Of a DNA stretch of 64,000 nucleotides, positions 46,001 to 58,178 are shown piece by piece (position 1 is the first letter of the stretch; the number at the start of each line of letters is the position of its first letter). Position numbers and translations under genes: made by a program. Source of the DNA: Pseudoscleropodium purum (Eukaryota; Streptophyta; Bryopsida; Hypnales; Brachytheciaceae). Under the pieces are notes generated by a model, which ran no database searches, was not told the DNA's origin, and saw only the letters and a list, made by a program, of their open reading frames with translations. The stretch covers positions 34,100,001 through 34,164,000 of the forward strand of contig OZ017797.1 in NCBI GenBank assembly GCA_963969395.1. The letters run 5' to 3'.

Positions 46001-49000
46001 GACAGCATGTTATACATTAAATTGTCTCAACTTTGATTCTTCTCATGTACTTTAATCCCTAATTTCTCTCTTTACCCTATTATGTTACTCCATACTATAG
46101 AATCAACCTTCTAATATAGGTAAATAGTCTTGTTATCACTAACTTGGTATTTCAAGGTAGCGTACGGGATACAAGATGGACAAACTCTTAAGTTAGCCAA
46201 TCTCATGAAGAAATTGGAATCTTCTTATTTCTTTGCTTACTTTAGAGTATACCTTCCATGTTCCTTCAAATGGGTACATGGAGTGCAAGTTTGAAGATCC
46301 AATAGGTTTTCATAAGAAATTAAATCCCTGGCCCCTTTACTAATAAGTGCACAATTGTTGCAAGGCTTGTTAAATTTTGATCATTGCCAAGCTATATGGG
46401 CTCTCTTTGGCGAGCCTTCAAAAGAAAACAAATAAGACAAAATATTTTTATGATTGCATAGTGATTCTCATTTACTATAGAATTGGCCCTCCTCCCTTTG
46501 TCCATCTCCCTTCTGTGAAATGTGGTGTTGTGGCCTTTGAATGAGTTGCATTGTAGGGATTCTCACACATGCCTCAAATGCCATTCCATTTTGGAAGGTC
46601 ACTTTTCATTAGTATGGAGGGTCAAAATTTAAAGGCACATAGGGGATGCCCTTATTATTCTGCCACACTTCACAAATTTCGCGAGTCATCAAAACACCAA
46701 GTTATCATGAACTGCACGTCAAACTGGGAGCGAGCGGTTTGGAACCACTTGGGGACGCGGCGAACGGACGAAGTAGTGTGATATGGAATGGAATGGATGA
46801 ATGAGATTACAGCAACGGGGAATGCGGCTTTTCATCGACTGGATTCAGTCCAGTTGACTCCTCCTGTCGTCCTCTTGTGGTCCAGGTGGAAGCCAGCAAA
46901 CTAGGTGGAAGTAGGGGTCCACTTGTTGTCCCTTTTGCCTGTGTAGTGGCCCTCAGGGCGTTATTAGTTCTCATGCTTCTTCAAAAGTTGCCATGATAAC
47001 TTCAGCTTTGTAATATATAACTTCAGCTTGGTAGGGAAGCTTTTCTACGCAGCCTTCAGTTCCCAGCCACTTCTTCTCTTTTCTTTTCTTCTCTTTTCTT
47101 TTCTTGTGTATGTTCACATGAAAATGAAAATTTGAAGTTCAATACCGCCGGTAGATGCACTGTAGATCGTTGAGGAATGATCGAATGGGTCTGCGAGCCG
47201 CGTGACATAATATTCAACAGGGGTCGAAGTCTGTCGCACTGGCTACAATTCAAAGACGTCCAAAACTAATGTGTGCTGATGTTGTAGAGCGTTGAAAATT
47301 TGACAAATTATGATGATTCACTAAGTTAAGTGAGTTATGAAGACTTCCAAAGTGCAAACAAGTCATCACCATTTACACTGTCAGGGCCTCAAGTGAAAAC
47401 CAAGCAATTGAAGACCAAAGCCACAGTTACACGAGGAGGCACTTTCCCAAGAGTGACTGAAGTGTGAGGTGTTTGCGTGAGATCTCTTGTGCACCTCCTG
47501 AAAATCTGTCCGTCCATGTGGAAGGTGACATCTACACACATGCAGACACTCAGCAGTCTTACCGATGGGAAATTGAGATCTGGGAAACCAAAGTTGCAAA
47601 GACCTTGATTGGAAGGGCACACACTGGTCCAGAGTCAGTAAGGTACCAGAAGCTAGTCAGGGTCTGACAGCGGTTGTTACTATTAGGGGCTGATAGTTTG
47701 CACAGAATGGAGAAGGCTTTTATTGGAGTTATCGAAAGTCAAAAAGAGATTGTAGATTTCCTTATAAAACATTTTAAGAACTCCTAATGACAAAACTGTG
47801 ACTTACAAGGTGCTCATAACTAGAAATCGACCCTAGCCTCTGATGTGCAGATAATGCAGATTCTAGGTGAAAATCTGGAAGGGACAGTCATGAAAACATG
47901 TCACAATGCAAACGAGTCATCATCATATGCAGTTCACAGGTCGAAGTGAGTTTCCTGTTCACATACAATTTCCATTCTTCACTGTTGCGTGTTGGAAGAT
48001 CAGAAGCAATCTGTGAATTTCAGTTGGAAATTTCACCTCCTGGTCACGCATCCAACATCGACAACGGAAAAGTTTGATTTTCCACGATTGTCAAAAGATA
48101 AACTCAAATTTGGGTTACAGTTGATAACGAGCAATACTCAATTGAAGCACTGGCATTTGTATTTCCCTCTCCTTTTGATATTGTACGAATCAATTGTTCA
48201 GGAGTTACTGAATTAGGACAACGTCATCCGTCACACGTAATCGAACTCATGAAGTTGGATTTTGATTACCTTGAATCTGGATTCGCCTTGTGAGAGTTCT
48301 CATATCAATTTACAGTTTTCCTTTCCTCGTGTTCGCAGATGTCACAGATCTGTCTCACGTGCTGAACAAAGATTTCACATGCTCCACATTTGTATTCCTC
48401 CAATGAAAAAATGCAACGGTAATTTTCAAGAATGTTCTGATTAGGGTACAAGCGGCGTAATACGGTTACAAGTACGAATAAAAAACATCTTACAGTGGCT
48501 GCATTTGCACTGCGTAAGGAAATGTTTTGGTACGACATTGGCATACAACTTAATCAAAGGGTATACAAAATCTCCTATCCTAATTGACTGGCAAGGTCAC
48601 AAGTGCTTTGTTATGTCCACTGGCAATTCAGACTACTCGACTCAATAATATTGGCCAAGGCATACAGATGATTTAAGTTTTTGCTAATTGAGAGACAAAC
48701 AACCCTCCCTACAAAGGTCCATTTCGTTCGACACATGTACTAATGATGTAAATTTCGCATCGCATGAGTTCTTTATCTCCAATGAGAAAGCAAACCCTCA
48801 CGTGATCAAGTCTATTAACATGATAGCAGAACTGGTGCAAACGGATTGGATTATACTCATGGGTCAATTTGAGAGTTAGGAGCTCAATGAGAACAGTGCA
48901 AATTCTTTATAATAGTGTCTAGTATCTCAAAATGCTAACTAAAAACTTCAACTCTAAATGTGAAATGCGGGGAACCATGGGCTGCAAATAAAAATGTGAA

Positions 49001-49036
49001 GCCAATTGAGAGGGGAAACTATTACTACCTATCTCT
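46001..49036. other. 3' flank of the proline-rich protein gene; no other gene assignable
   Basis: AT-rich until about 46500, then normal composition. A (TTTTC)n-type pyrimidine tract lies at about 47068-47107. A plus frame at 47464-47667 reads protein-like (SCAPPENLSVHVEGD, SYRWEIEIWETKVAKT) and could be an exon or pseudogene piece of an unknown gene; frames at 47989-48216 and 48688-48879 are less convincing. None could be joined by splicing into a recognisable protein. Confidence 0.35.
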
Positions 49037-51242
49037 TCATAATAGAGTGAATGCCACAATCAGGCAAGTAGCCATGGTCATCGCAAACAGCCTCCATGGT
49101 TGCGCGAGTCTTGATCGGACACCCTGCAAAACCACAAAAATGAGAACAGTTTGTTGAGCACAAATGCTGGAATTCAACAACATACTGGCGGTAGACAAGG
49201 TGAGTAAGAGTTGATCATATTGGGAAAAACGCAATTGAGATGGATCGATCAATTCCATCTCCAGAATCAATGAAGATCTTTGCATGAGATGGTCAAAAAA
49301 AAATTCAACATTGATCAAAAGAAAGTGTCCTTTCATGCATTATAATAAACTGCTGAAAACCTGGTTAATGGTAGATTCTGGAAGCGAATGACTTAAAGAC
49401 ATACCGTGTTAGTAGCCGGAGATGAATCCGGTTCGCTGGAGAACGGAACGTCTGACCCAGGAGAGAACGCCGTGGGAGCGGGTGGGGACGACACTGGGGC
49501 ATAAGCGGAGGGTACCGGTACAGGTGTCTCTGCAGGGGATGGAACTGCAGAGCAGTCCCAGAAAAATTCATTAAGTACGTGCGACGTTAAGGATACCAAT
49601 TTAAAACCATTATACCATCTCCGATACAGACCCCTGATAGAGAATACAAATTCATACCTGTGAGCGCTCATTAAGCGGGTTGTTGTAAGTAGGACTACTG
49701 AATGTCTACAATGACCTCTGAATTAAATTCGGGTCTTCTGCTGTCACTACTGCTGTGCTCGTGCACCTTAAACATCCATCTAAGGTCACATACTCACAAC
49801 AGTGCACTACAGTAAGCCATTATAGCCTACCAACATATATCCTCACCGGAACCCATGTCAATAGAAATGGGCTCGAAGCTTTGGATGTGCTGAAAATGCT
49901 TATTATTCTTAGTCATTTTATGGAATCCAGTTTAGCTTACCAGTTCTAGACTTAAATTTAACATATCTAACTGCTGAGGTTTATTACAATCGTTACGCAA
50001 AAATACGGACTCATTTCAGAAATGACATTCCCATCCCAGCACATTCGTCATAACAATTCTGAAAGTAAGACAACTGAAACAACCTTCCCGAAGCCTAAGA
50101 TAAGTGAAAACAGAGAATCATGGCCGCAACTGCTGATGATCGAAAGACTTATATATCAATTCATAACATTCAATACGTGAGTTGAACGTTCACGTATATA
50201 CCTGGCGTGGGCGACGGGACGTATACTGGTGTTGGCGTTGGCGTTGGCGTAGGAGTTGGAGGTACTGTTGGAGTGGGAGTAGGAGTCGCAGCAGGAGACG
50301 TCCAAGGAGTTGCCACAAATGGAGCGTAAGCAGGCGCAGACACTGGTTCATAGACAGGCGCACCCACAGGGCCTTGTTCAGGTGCAGGACCAGACGCTGT
50401 CCAGGGACCAGGAGCGTAATATGGAGCTGGACCAGCGTCTGTCCAGGGAGCAGGGGCTTGGTATGGAGAGGGACTTACGGGGGCTTTCCACGGAGCGGGA
50501 CCAACGGGGGCTTCCCACGGAGCAGGACCGACGGGAGCTTTCCATGGAGCGGGACCGACGGGGGCTTTCCACGGAGCGTACACTGGTGCTGGTGCAGCAG
50601 GAGGGGTCCAAGGCGTGGGCGCTTCTGGCGGCGTGTAGGGTGCCCATGTCGGAGGGACGGTTTCCTTTGGAGGAGAGAAAGGAGCGTAGTGAGGGGAGGG
50701 TGCTTTGGGAGGGTAATATGGCGTCCATGCAGGAGCTGTCGTAGGACTGCAAGTTCAAATCAAGAGTTATGAGATTGCAATCTCTAAAGAACTTGGCATT
50801 TTGTTTGCAAAGAATTTCTAATCTTACACAACATAGCAAAATAAACTCGAACTGACTCTTTCCTTATGCATTTCCTTCGGGTAGTGTTCTAGAGTATTCT
50901 ACACATGGAGCTTGCCACACGGACTTTGTGTGTAGAGCCAATGTCGCACATTCAAACATCGTAGCTAAGTACACTCAATACCTGTTTCTTATGCCCTTCT
51001 TTAGTATTAAACTTTAGAATATCCTGCACATTTCTAACACTGACATTGAACGTTCACCGTTCACACTTTCAAGCTATGTCATTGTGAATAAGTGGAACCT
51101 AGGGTGGTTAGAATAAAAAGTTGAATGTTGGGGTGTACACTCACCCAGACCACCCTGCATTAGCTGAGAACAGAATTTGGGAGATGCATGTCAGAACGAT
51201 AATGTTGAAGAATATCCTTGTGAGCCCAATTGGAGTGGCCAT
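49037..51242 (-). CDS. Secreted, GPI-anchored proline-rich (HRGP/AGP-like) protein, four exons, 289 aa
   Basis: Exons on the minus strand: 51242-51145, 50746-50202, 49544-49405, 49123-49037; all introns are GT-AG and the phases (2, 1, 0) join cleanly. Residues 1-29 form a signal peptide ending SANA. Residues 34-261 are Pro/Ala/Thr/Ser-rich with Tyr and Trp: about four copies of a ten-residue repeat PW(K/E)APVGPA- (91-130), a Thr-Pro run (187-207) and an AP/SP-rich end. The last exon supplies a small-residue site (NTGVRS, 260-265), a basic spacer and a hydrophobic tail (LFAMTMATCLIVAFTLL, 273-289) that stops at the C-terminus, the layout of a GPI-anchor signal. SP, TP and AP motifs are typical sites of Pro hydroxylation and O-glycosylation in wall hydroxyproline-rich glycoproteins. 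Action at the plasma membrane/wall is inferred. A 5'-leader intron (51248-51334) is likely. The exact subfamily is unknown. Confidence 0.88.
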
Positions 51243-54200
51243 ACCTGCTGCAACCACAGATTAAAAGACAGATTGGTTATGTAAGGGAGAGGAATCCGAA
51301 CCATGACTCAGAGAGTGATAAGGAGAAATTATACCCAAGCGCACCCTGGCTGCGGAGCAGGACGGCGAAACTACAATGTGTACAGGCGGGCCAAACAGGT
51401 TACTGCTGAGTGGAGTAGGGGAGGCCAACCGACATGAGACTCTAACGTATACAATTGACGACAAAGAACTGTGTGAGTGTACAATTAGGTGACTAGAAAC
51501 GCGCAGTCAGGCTCCAAGTCAGTGCTTATGTAACTTAGTGGTCACAGCCCTACACCATAGTCAAGAGGTTAGAGATGGTGGTTTCCGAACGACCACGAGG
51601 GATAGAGCACAACAAAAAGGCAAATCTGTCTAAACAAGAAAACTGATGGCTGTAGCGAAATACCAGACTATGTCGTTGCCTTGACACAAATTCTCTCCAA
51701 GCTCCTGGTGAGACCTCTTGCTCGTTACAAACTCTTGGAAGCGAGGAGAATGGGCACCTGCTTCAATCAAAAGCAAGTGGTTCAAACGATTATATTAAAC
51801 AATGCAGAGCGAAGAGTCAGTATGCACAGCACAACCAGTGACATTACGGTCTCTATAATTGGGCAGAGAACTATAGCATAGACAGATTCAACATACTGCT
51901 TACAGAGCAGCATTAAAGTTGGCACGCCAACATTGAAGGTAGCATGCAATGAAACAGCTGACCGTCTCCTTAACACCTGACTTGAAAGCCCGCCTCCCAT
52001 CAGCATCATGATCGACAATGCTTGTCCGTAGGTAGAGCATATTAATCTAGTCTTTACGACTTCGTGCCATGAAACTACTCACTACGTTACATCCTGATCA
52101 CACGAAATGACGTGGGAAGGAAGCGAAGAAGCGGCCATACCTTTCAGAGCATCTGTGGTCGAGATGCCAACACCAACAGTAGGAACGTCACAGTCGATAT
52201 GGTGGACATATATCACCAACCAAATATCCAATTGTCTGAGGAATATGCACCAACACAGCAACGTAGCGGGGATTTGGAGAAGCAGGCAATTGATGAGACA
52301 AGCGTATCAAACTCTGTAGGAGTATCATTGGATGAGGATGCGCTGCGAGTGTCAGCAGCTGGCAAGCTTTAGAGCGTTGGGACTTAGAAGCCTGCTGGCC
52401 GGCAACGGCCTCTGACGGGAGCAACGGCAGGTTACGGCAGGCAACGGCAATGCGCTGACGGCGACAAGGAGGACGACGGTGCATGCCAGTGGCAACTCAG
52501 CTGCTGAGCTGCTCCTTTACGTAGTTAGTCAGGTCTGCTTCTGACCAGTTGTCACCTACCTGATGTGAAGATCAGCCGTTGTAGTACGAACGCCTTGCTC
52601 AATACATTGAACTTAATTCCTTGATTTCATCAGACCTTGGGCTAATTCTTTGCATTGAAGTTGAGGTACTAACTACTTTCATCCCATCATTATGTAATAC
52701 ATTTTTGTAACTAATAGAGTAATAATTGGACCTGGTACACTGGATCGCCTCTGTGCAGTGGGGTTTGTGGAGAACTGGATATGGGTGCTTCTATTCTATC
52801 CCACTCCGTCTTGGGACCCGTCCCAGTGATCTTTACAGTTTTTGCAGGACTCGGGATTACAAATAAGGAAGTAGAGAAAGACATAAGTTTGGTGAATTGC
52901 CATCATGGGTTCATGATTTTTGCGCTCATCGAGAGCACTGATTCTCCATCATTTATTTGATAATTCCCAATCTGGAGCCTGGATGACTATGCAGGTCTGT
53001 CAACTGAACGCCGCACCGAATAGCTTAGGGGGGCGTGAAGAGGCTCAAAGTTTAAGATACGCCAAATAACTTACTACAGACGATCTAGAAGTCCTGAGCA
53101 TTTAGATCAGGATTCGGCAGGGGTGACAGCCATCCAGCTTTAGTTCCAGTGCAAGTGAAAATAGCAGCCATTTAGTGCGTTGGCGCCCATAACCGTCTTC
53201 CCTCGTTGTCTTTTTGCAAGCTCCCAAACCACTTCGCAAAGGCCCTAATGCAACTGCAGATGGCGTTAATGGAGAAGTTAATGGCGGTGTCCTAGTGTCT
53301 AGCAATACAGAGCCCGTCCTTGTCTAGCTCTGATTACTCTAGTGACAGGTTGAAGACAGACAGCTAATGCATGTACAGCCCAGACAGTTACATCAACTAA
53401 CTCTTTATGGTCTAAAACCCCTGTTTTACCATGATTGAATTCCCTTTGAAGATTAATTTGACAGGGACAGACTAGATAAAACTTCAGTTTGGATTATTCG
53501 TGATTTCGTGAAGAATCCCGAGAACCAATAGTAGGTCACACACGCTTGGGTGACAGAGAAGAGTCAGAGATGAGCTTAAGTAAATGAATAGTACATAGAA
53601 AGCCAGACTGAAGTGGAAACGGACGCCCCTCCAACTCATCTGTAAGTTAAGTTAAGTTTGAAATTCCAACACACCGTAAAATCCAAGCAAGAAGGTTGTG
53701 CATGACCGACACAGCGATATCTTAAGCTTCGGAGCCAACAAGCGTTAACGGCTTCTATAAGTTCCGTTTGACCATCAAAACTGACTCCACACACATTTTC
53801 TGAACTTAGAGCGATCTCCTACCATCACACAAGAGTAAATAACTTCGAATTTACGTCATAAATCCGCAATGCCAGTACTTACTGAGAATATCCTGCAAAT
53901 GAAGGACGTAAAGAAGAAGAATTGAATAATGGTGTTTACCGGAACTGTTGTAGCAGTGTGGCAAAAAGAATGCTCTGTCACCGTCTCTTTGGAAAAAAGA
54001 AAGAAAAAGAATTCTTTGTTACATTACAACATAATCCAATCGAATACTGTAATACTTGCACATCGGGTGAAAAACACCTGCCAAAGTGCTACTGTTCGCA
54101 AATACTCTAAAATAATCGACTGCAAAGTCACAAACTTCAAAGCACGCTCTTGGCTCCAACCTGGGCAAAATCCTGCGAGATTCTTGTACAGTCGGCCTGG

Positions 54201-56350
54201 GTTGATCCTACCTAGTTGGAGTTTACATAGCCTCTATTTAGTGCGCATACACTGGCCCTCTGCTCACAAGCCAATCGTGCTCTGTAGTAGTTCAGGCTTC
54301 CAGTATGCAGGTGAACCAGCTACGCAGCATTAGCGTTCAGGAGCTCTGCAGGTGTGACGACGGATATGAGAAGGCGTCCGGAGCTCAAGACTCGTACTTG
54401 GAGCTACCCACTTCGAGTACCACTATGACGCTGATGGAGTAGAACATCACAAGCTAGTCTTGAAATTGCCAGTAAGCTTTCCCTCTAGCTCTCCCTTGTT
54501 GAAAAGATCGTCGAACTATAAGCAGTCTGTCTGTACACAATGAGACCATGCCAGTCAAATTGATATCGATGCAACATGATCGAAGTCTTTTTTTGGCCTG
54601 CAACATTCCAAAATTTGTAAGAGAAACATCACCACCTGAAATGTATTCCTTCACTGGCACCAGGATCCTCTCGAAACAAGTCCAAAACTTTACTCTACCC
54701 TGAACCGCGACTTTGGCAAATGAGAACTGCGACTCCGGGAACGCTAAAAGCACGGTGATGAAGCACCATGAGCTTGAAATATTCATAGCTATGGCGGACT
54801 CTCACCGACGAATTCGTGCGGGACAGCATGTACAGTAGAATCTCATGTTCCGTTACAGTGAACATGAGATTCCATTTCAAGTCAAAACTAATTTTTGGAG
54901 CTCCAGTGGAGGCCTCACCTCGGGCCCCTGCAGGAAGCCACAAGCACCTAAAATAAAACAGTAATTTGAAAACTGCACTTTCTTGAGCGATTCTGTGGGC
55001 GAAAGTCCGTCGAAAGAGTATTTTTTACTTTGACATCCAAGTTTGAATCAGAAGTAATTAAACATCACTGGCCTGCATCCTTCCGCCTCCGAGCTTGCTG
55101 TTTTACTCCCCTGCTGAACGACAGCAAAGAATGGTCAATTCAAGCAGCAGCTTCCACACCTGCCCTGACGTGATCCACGAAAGGCTTCATTTCGTTTTAG
55201 GTTCTCACATTTCGAGCTCGTGTACACGGCTTTTTCAGCCATCTCTCGCCAGAACGGATACCAGAAGAACGAATACATGGGCATTCCCAAAACCTTCAAA
55301 ATCTCTCTCCAGCTTAAACCTCAAGTACAACAAGTACCGATCTCTCCCCAAATCGGTCGCATGCCGCAGGGGACCTTCAGTTACCGAACACTTCACGCGC
55401 CATCCCAACTCGTTCGCAGCCAAATCTGAACGACACGTGACAGTGCAAATCTTCCCAGTCACAATGATCTCTTACTAATTTAAGCAGAATCCGTGTTGAC
55501 GTTCAGTGCCTCTTTGTGATGAGTTTGAATGAAGAAGCGGTGCTGGATTGGAGTCTGATTGAAAAGGGTGGTCATTGCTTGAGACTGGTCTTCGCACTGG
55601 AGAAATCCAACAAAATTCTTCTACCCATTTCCAAAGATCAACTCTGGGCTTTCACATCTTAAGTATGGGATTCCTCGCTAGATCTAGTCCATACTGAAGC
55701 TGTGAATTTCCATTGTTCCACTATGGAAATGGCTCTGTGGACATTTTGGATTCTCTTAATGCACTTTGGTGATAGAAAGTGCATCAGAGCCACTGAGGCG
55801 TTTATGATGGTGTCGCTATCAATCGAGTGTATAATGCGATGTGACTTGATTTGTATCTACTTTGATTTGTAAGTTGCGTCGACTTTAATTTGTTAGTTGC
55901 AGAGACAGACACCGACTCGGCCTGAATGAAACGTTTGTTGCGGTAGTTCTTGCAAAGAGCTTTCTCAATGTTGAATTGCAGAGAGCTCTCGTATGGTAAA
56001 ATCATCTGAGGGTACATTGAGATGGCCAAGGTTGTTATTTCGAAGAAGTGCTAATTTTGCAGACGCAGTGAGGGTGACAGCCGGTGGGACATTCCTTCGT
56101 ATATTTACTTGCCTTCGGTGCCCCAGAGGCTGCCCTTTCATATTATAGAGCTACAGGTCACGCTGCTGGGAATGCTAACAGGCTCACGCTTTGCGTTGCA
56201 TTTGGTATTCAGACATCAATGGAGGAGTACTAAAATCTCTCGGCCTATGGCCTGCTTCCACGTGCCATGGAACGCTTTCTGATTACCCCCGTTGAGATTT
56301 CAAACTTCGAAAGCTAAGCCATCAATTAAAGTAAACCAGCCTATGACAGG
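51243..56350. other. Normal-composition region without an assignable gene
   Basis: The first few hundred bases hold the 5' leader and promoter of the proline-rich protein gene. Beyond that, frames at 52112-52372, 53929-54333 and 55095-55478 (plus) and 54454-54786 (minus) give products with no recognisable motif, and no splice chain emerges. A short ACGGCAGG-like repeat lies at 52398-52470, and a perfect 13-bp-arm hairpin at 54838-54872. Unrecognised exons or a non-coding transcript are possible. Confidence 0.35.
54838..54872. repeat. Perfect inverted repeat: 13-bp arms, 9-bp loop
   Basis: GAATCTCATGTTC (54838-54850), loop CGTTACAGT, GAACATGAGATTC (54860-54872). The arms are followed by no T-run. 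It lies in sequence with no assigned gene. Confidence 0.8.
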
Positions 56351-57470
56351 CAGAATGACTGGTTTGCTCTGTGTTGCCATTGTCAAGGAAATTTTTTTTA
56401 ATTTCCATACAAAGACATTTGTGAGAAATGGGGAGAGAAATTGAATTTTTATTTCTTTTCAACAAAGTATGAATTGTATATGAATTTTTTGAAGTATATT
56501 TTACAATTGGTCCAACAGAGTCTTTAGGCTATCCCAAAACCAACAAAACATGTATTCATAATGGTCATCTTACTCACCTAAAGTGGTTACAATATTTCCT
56601 AACATGACCACAACATGAAATTGGAAAAAAATCACTTCATGTGATGAATTTACACCAAAATGGTGAAAGCTCATATTGCAATCACTAATCACTCCATCAT
56701 CATCATCATCCAAGACTTTGATTGTAGCCACTAATTCAACCCAATAAAACCCAAATCTCAATTATTCAAAAAAAATCTATCATGGGTTGCAAGGGGGCTC
56801 AAAAAACAACCTTCTTTTTCAAACAACCCTATGAAGAGCTCTGAAATGAACAATAAGTGGTTCTAAAATAGATTACCAATGATATGAGAGCATAATAAAT
56901 TGCTTCATACTTCACCAATGGATGGAATAAGAGCCAAAGAAGATCCATTTCAACAAGGTGTGTCTACATAATTTTCCAAAATGAGAGTTGATTGCCTAAT
57001 TGCCTTCTTACAAATGTTGAAAGATTGTAGGACCTATTTAAGTTTTGTAAAGGTCACATTTAAGTACCTTGTGTATTACTTTTTGAATGCAATAGTGCTT
57101 GTTTCAGATTCCACATGTTTCAGATTCCACATGAGTGGGTTTTGCGAGGCCTATTATAAAAAAATAGGTGCCCACTGCAAAATTCTTTGGAAATTCATAA
57201 GTAATTCATAAAAGCTCCAAAAAATATGAAACCACTTGTGTTAAATTACACATCAGTTTTTCTTCAAGTGAAAATATTTTCACGCATCTCAAAGTCATCA
57301 AAGAAGCCCAATAGCCCTTAAAAGAGTCACTGTACAAACACACTACCCTGTAATGGGACATTCCCTAGGTGTCTATCATGGGCGGTTTGCTTGTTATAGA
57401 CTGGTTCACCTTCTCTTTATGGAAGGTTGGGTGAAGACAAAACACAACTGCAACGGAAGGTCATATGAAA
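56351..57470. other. AT-rich spacer with a 16-bp tandem duplication
   Basis: TTTCAGATTCCACATG is repeated head-to-tail at 57102-57133. Otherwise no feature was recognised. Confidence 0.5.
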
Positions 57471-58178
57471 CACTTTAGACTTGCAAAGCTAACCAAAGCA
57501 ATGAAACCCAAACTGAGTATGGTCACATCGGTGCAACAAAACGTTAATGGTACAAAACAGAAAAATTAGAGTCGCAGCCAATGGAATCTCAAAATTAGAG
57601 ACACGATTGCCCTTGACTGGAACTTGCTGCAGTGGAATCTCAATATTTACTCAAGAGACTCAAGAAATCCCTCGAAATATGTCCCATTGTATCCGGTCAT
57701 TCAAGTCACCTCTTCATACCCATCTCAATCGGGCATTGGGTCATTGGTCACATCTGTTCAAGATCAGAGAAACAGATATTCCTTGAAAATAATTCTACTT
57801 GCGGTACCGTATTCCCAAGACCTTGATTAGCTTGCTGGAAGCATTGCAAGGCTTCCAAATGTCCAATATCAGGAAAGTGCATCAGGAAAGTGGCACATCC
57901 GCAAAGATACAGGACAGCTCAGTAGCTCCCCATTCATAACCTTGGTGCAGCGTCCAGAAGAGTAGTTGGCTCCTGCTCCAACTTGGAAAGAAGAGGACTC
58001 ATCCAATTCCATAACTGATTATCTACGGGTTGAGGTCCTTTTCAACTATTTCCAAATTGGCCTCTGGAGGATAGCATGAGTTTCAGTTTGCGAGGCTCCC
58101 CCCTGACCAGAAGGAGACCACTTCTAGCATTGAATACCGAGTGGTACAACCAAATAGCAGCTCCAAAACATCCCATCA
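57471..58178 (-). other. 3' flank / probable 3' leader of INTS2
   Basis: Composition is similar to the gene. No other coding sequence is visible; three overlapping plus frames near 57547-57830 are shadows without family features. The poly(A) signal was not identified with confidence. Confidence 0.4.

Noticed and set aside
50182..50772. Long plus-strand frame rich in Trp and Arg, and another plus frame at 50310-50744
   Set aside because: Both are antisense shadows of the low-complexity Pro/Ala/Thr exon of the minus-strand wall-protein gene.
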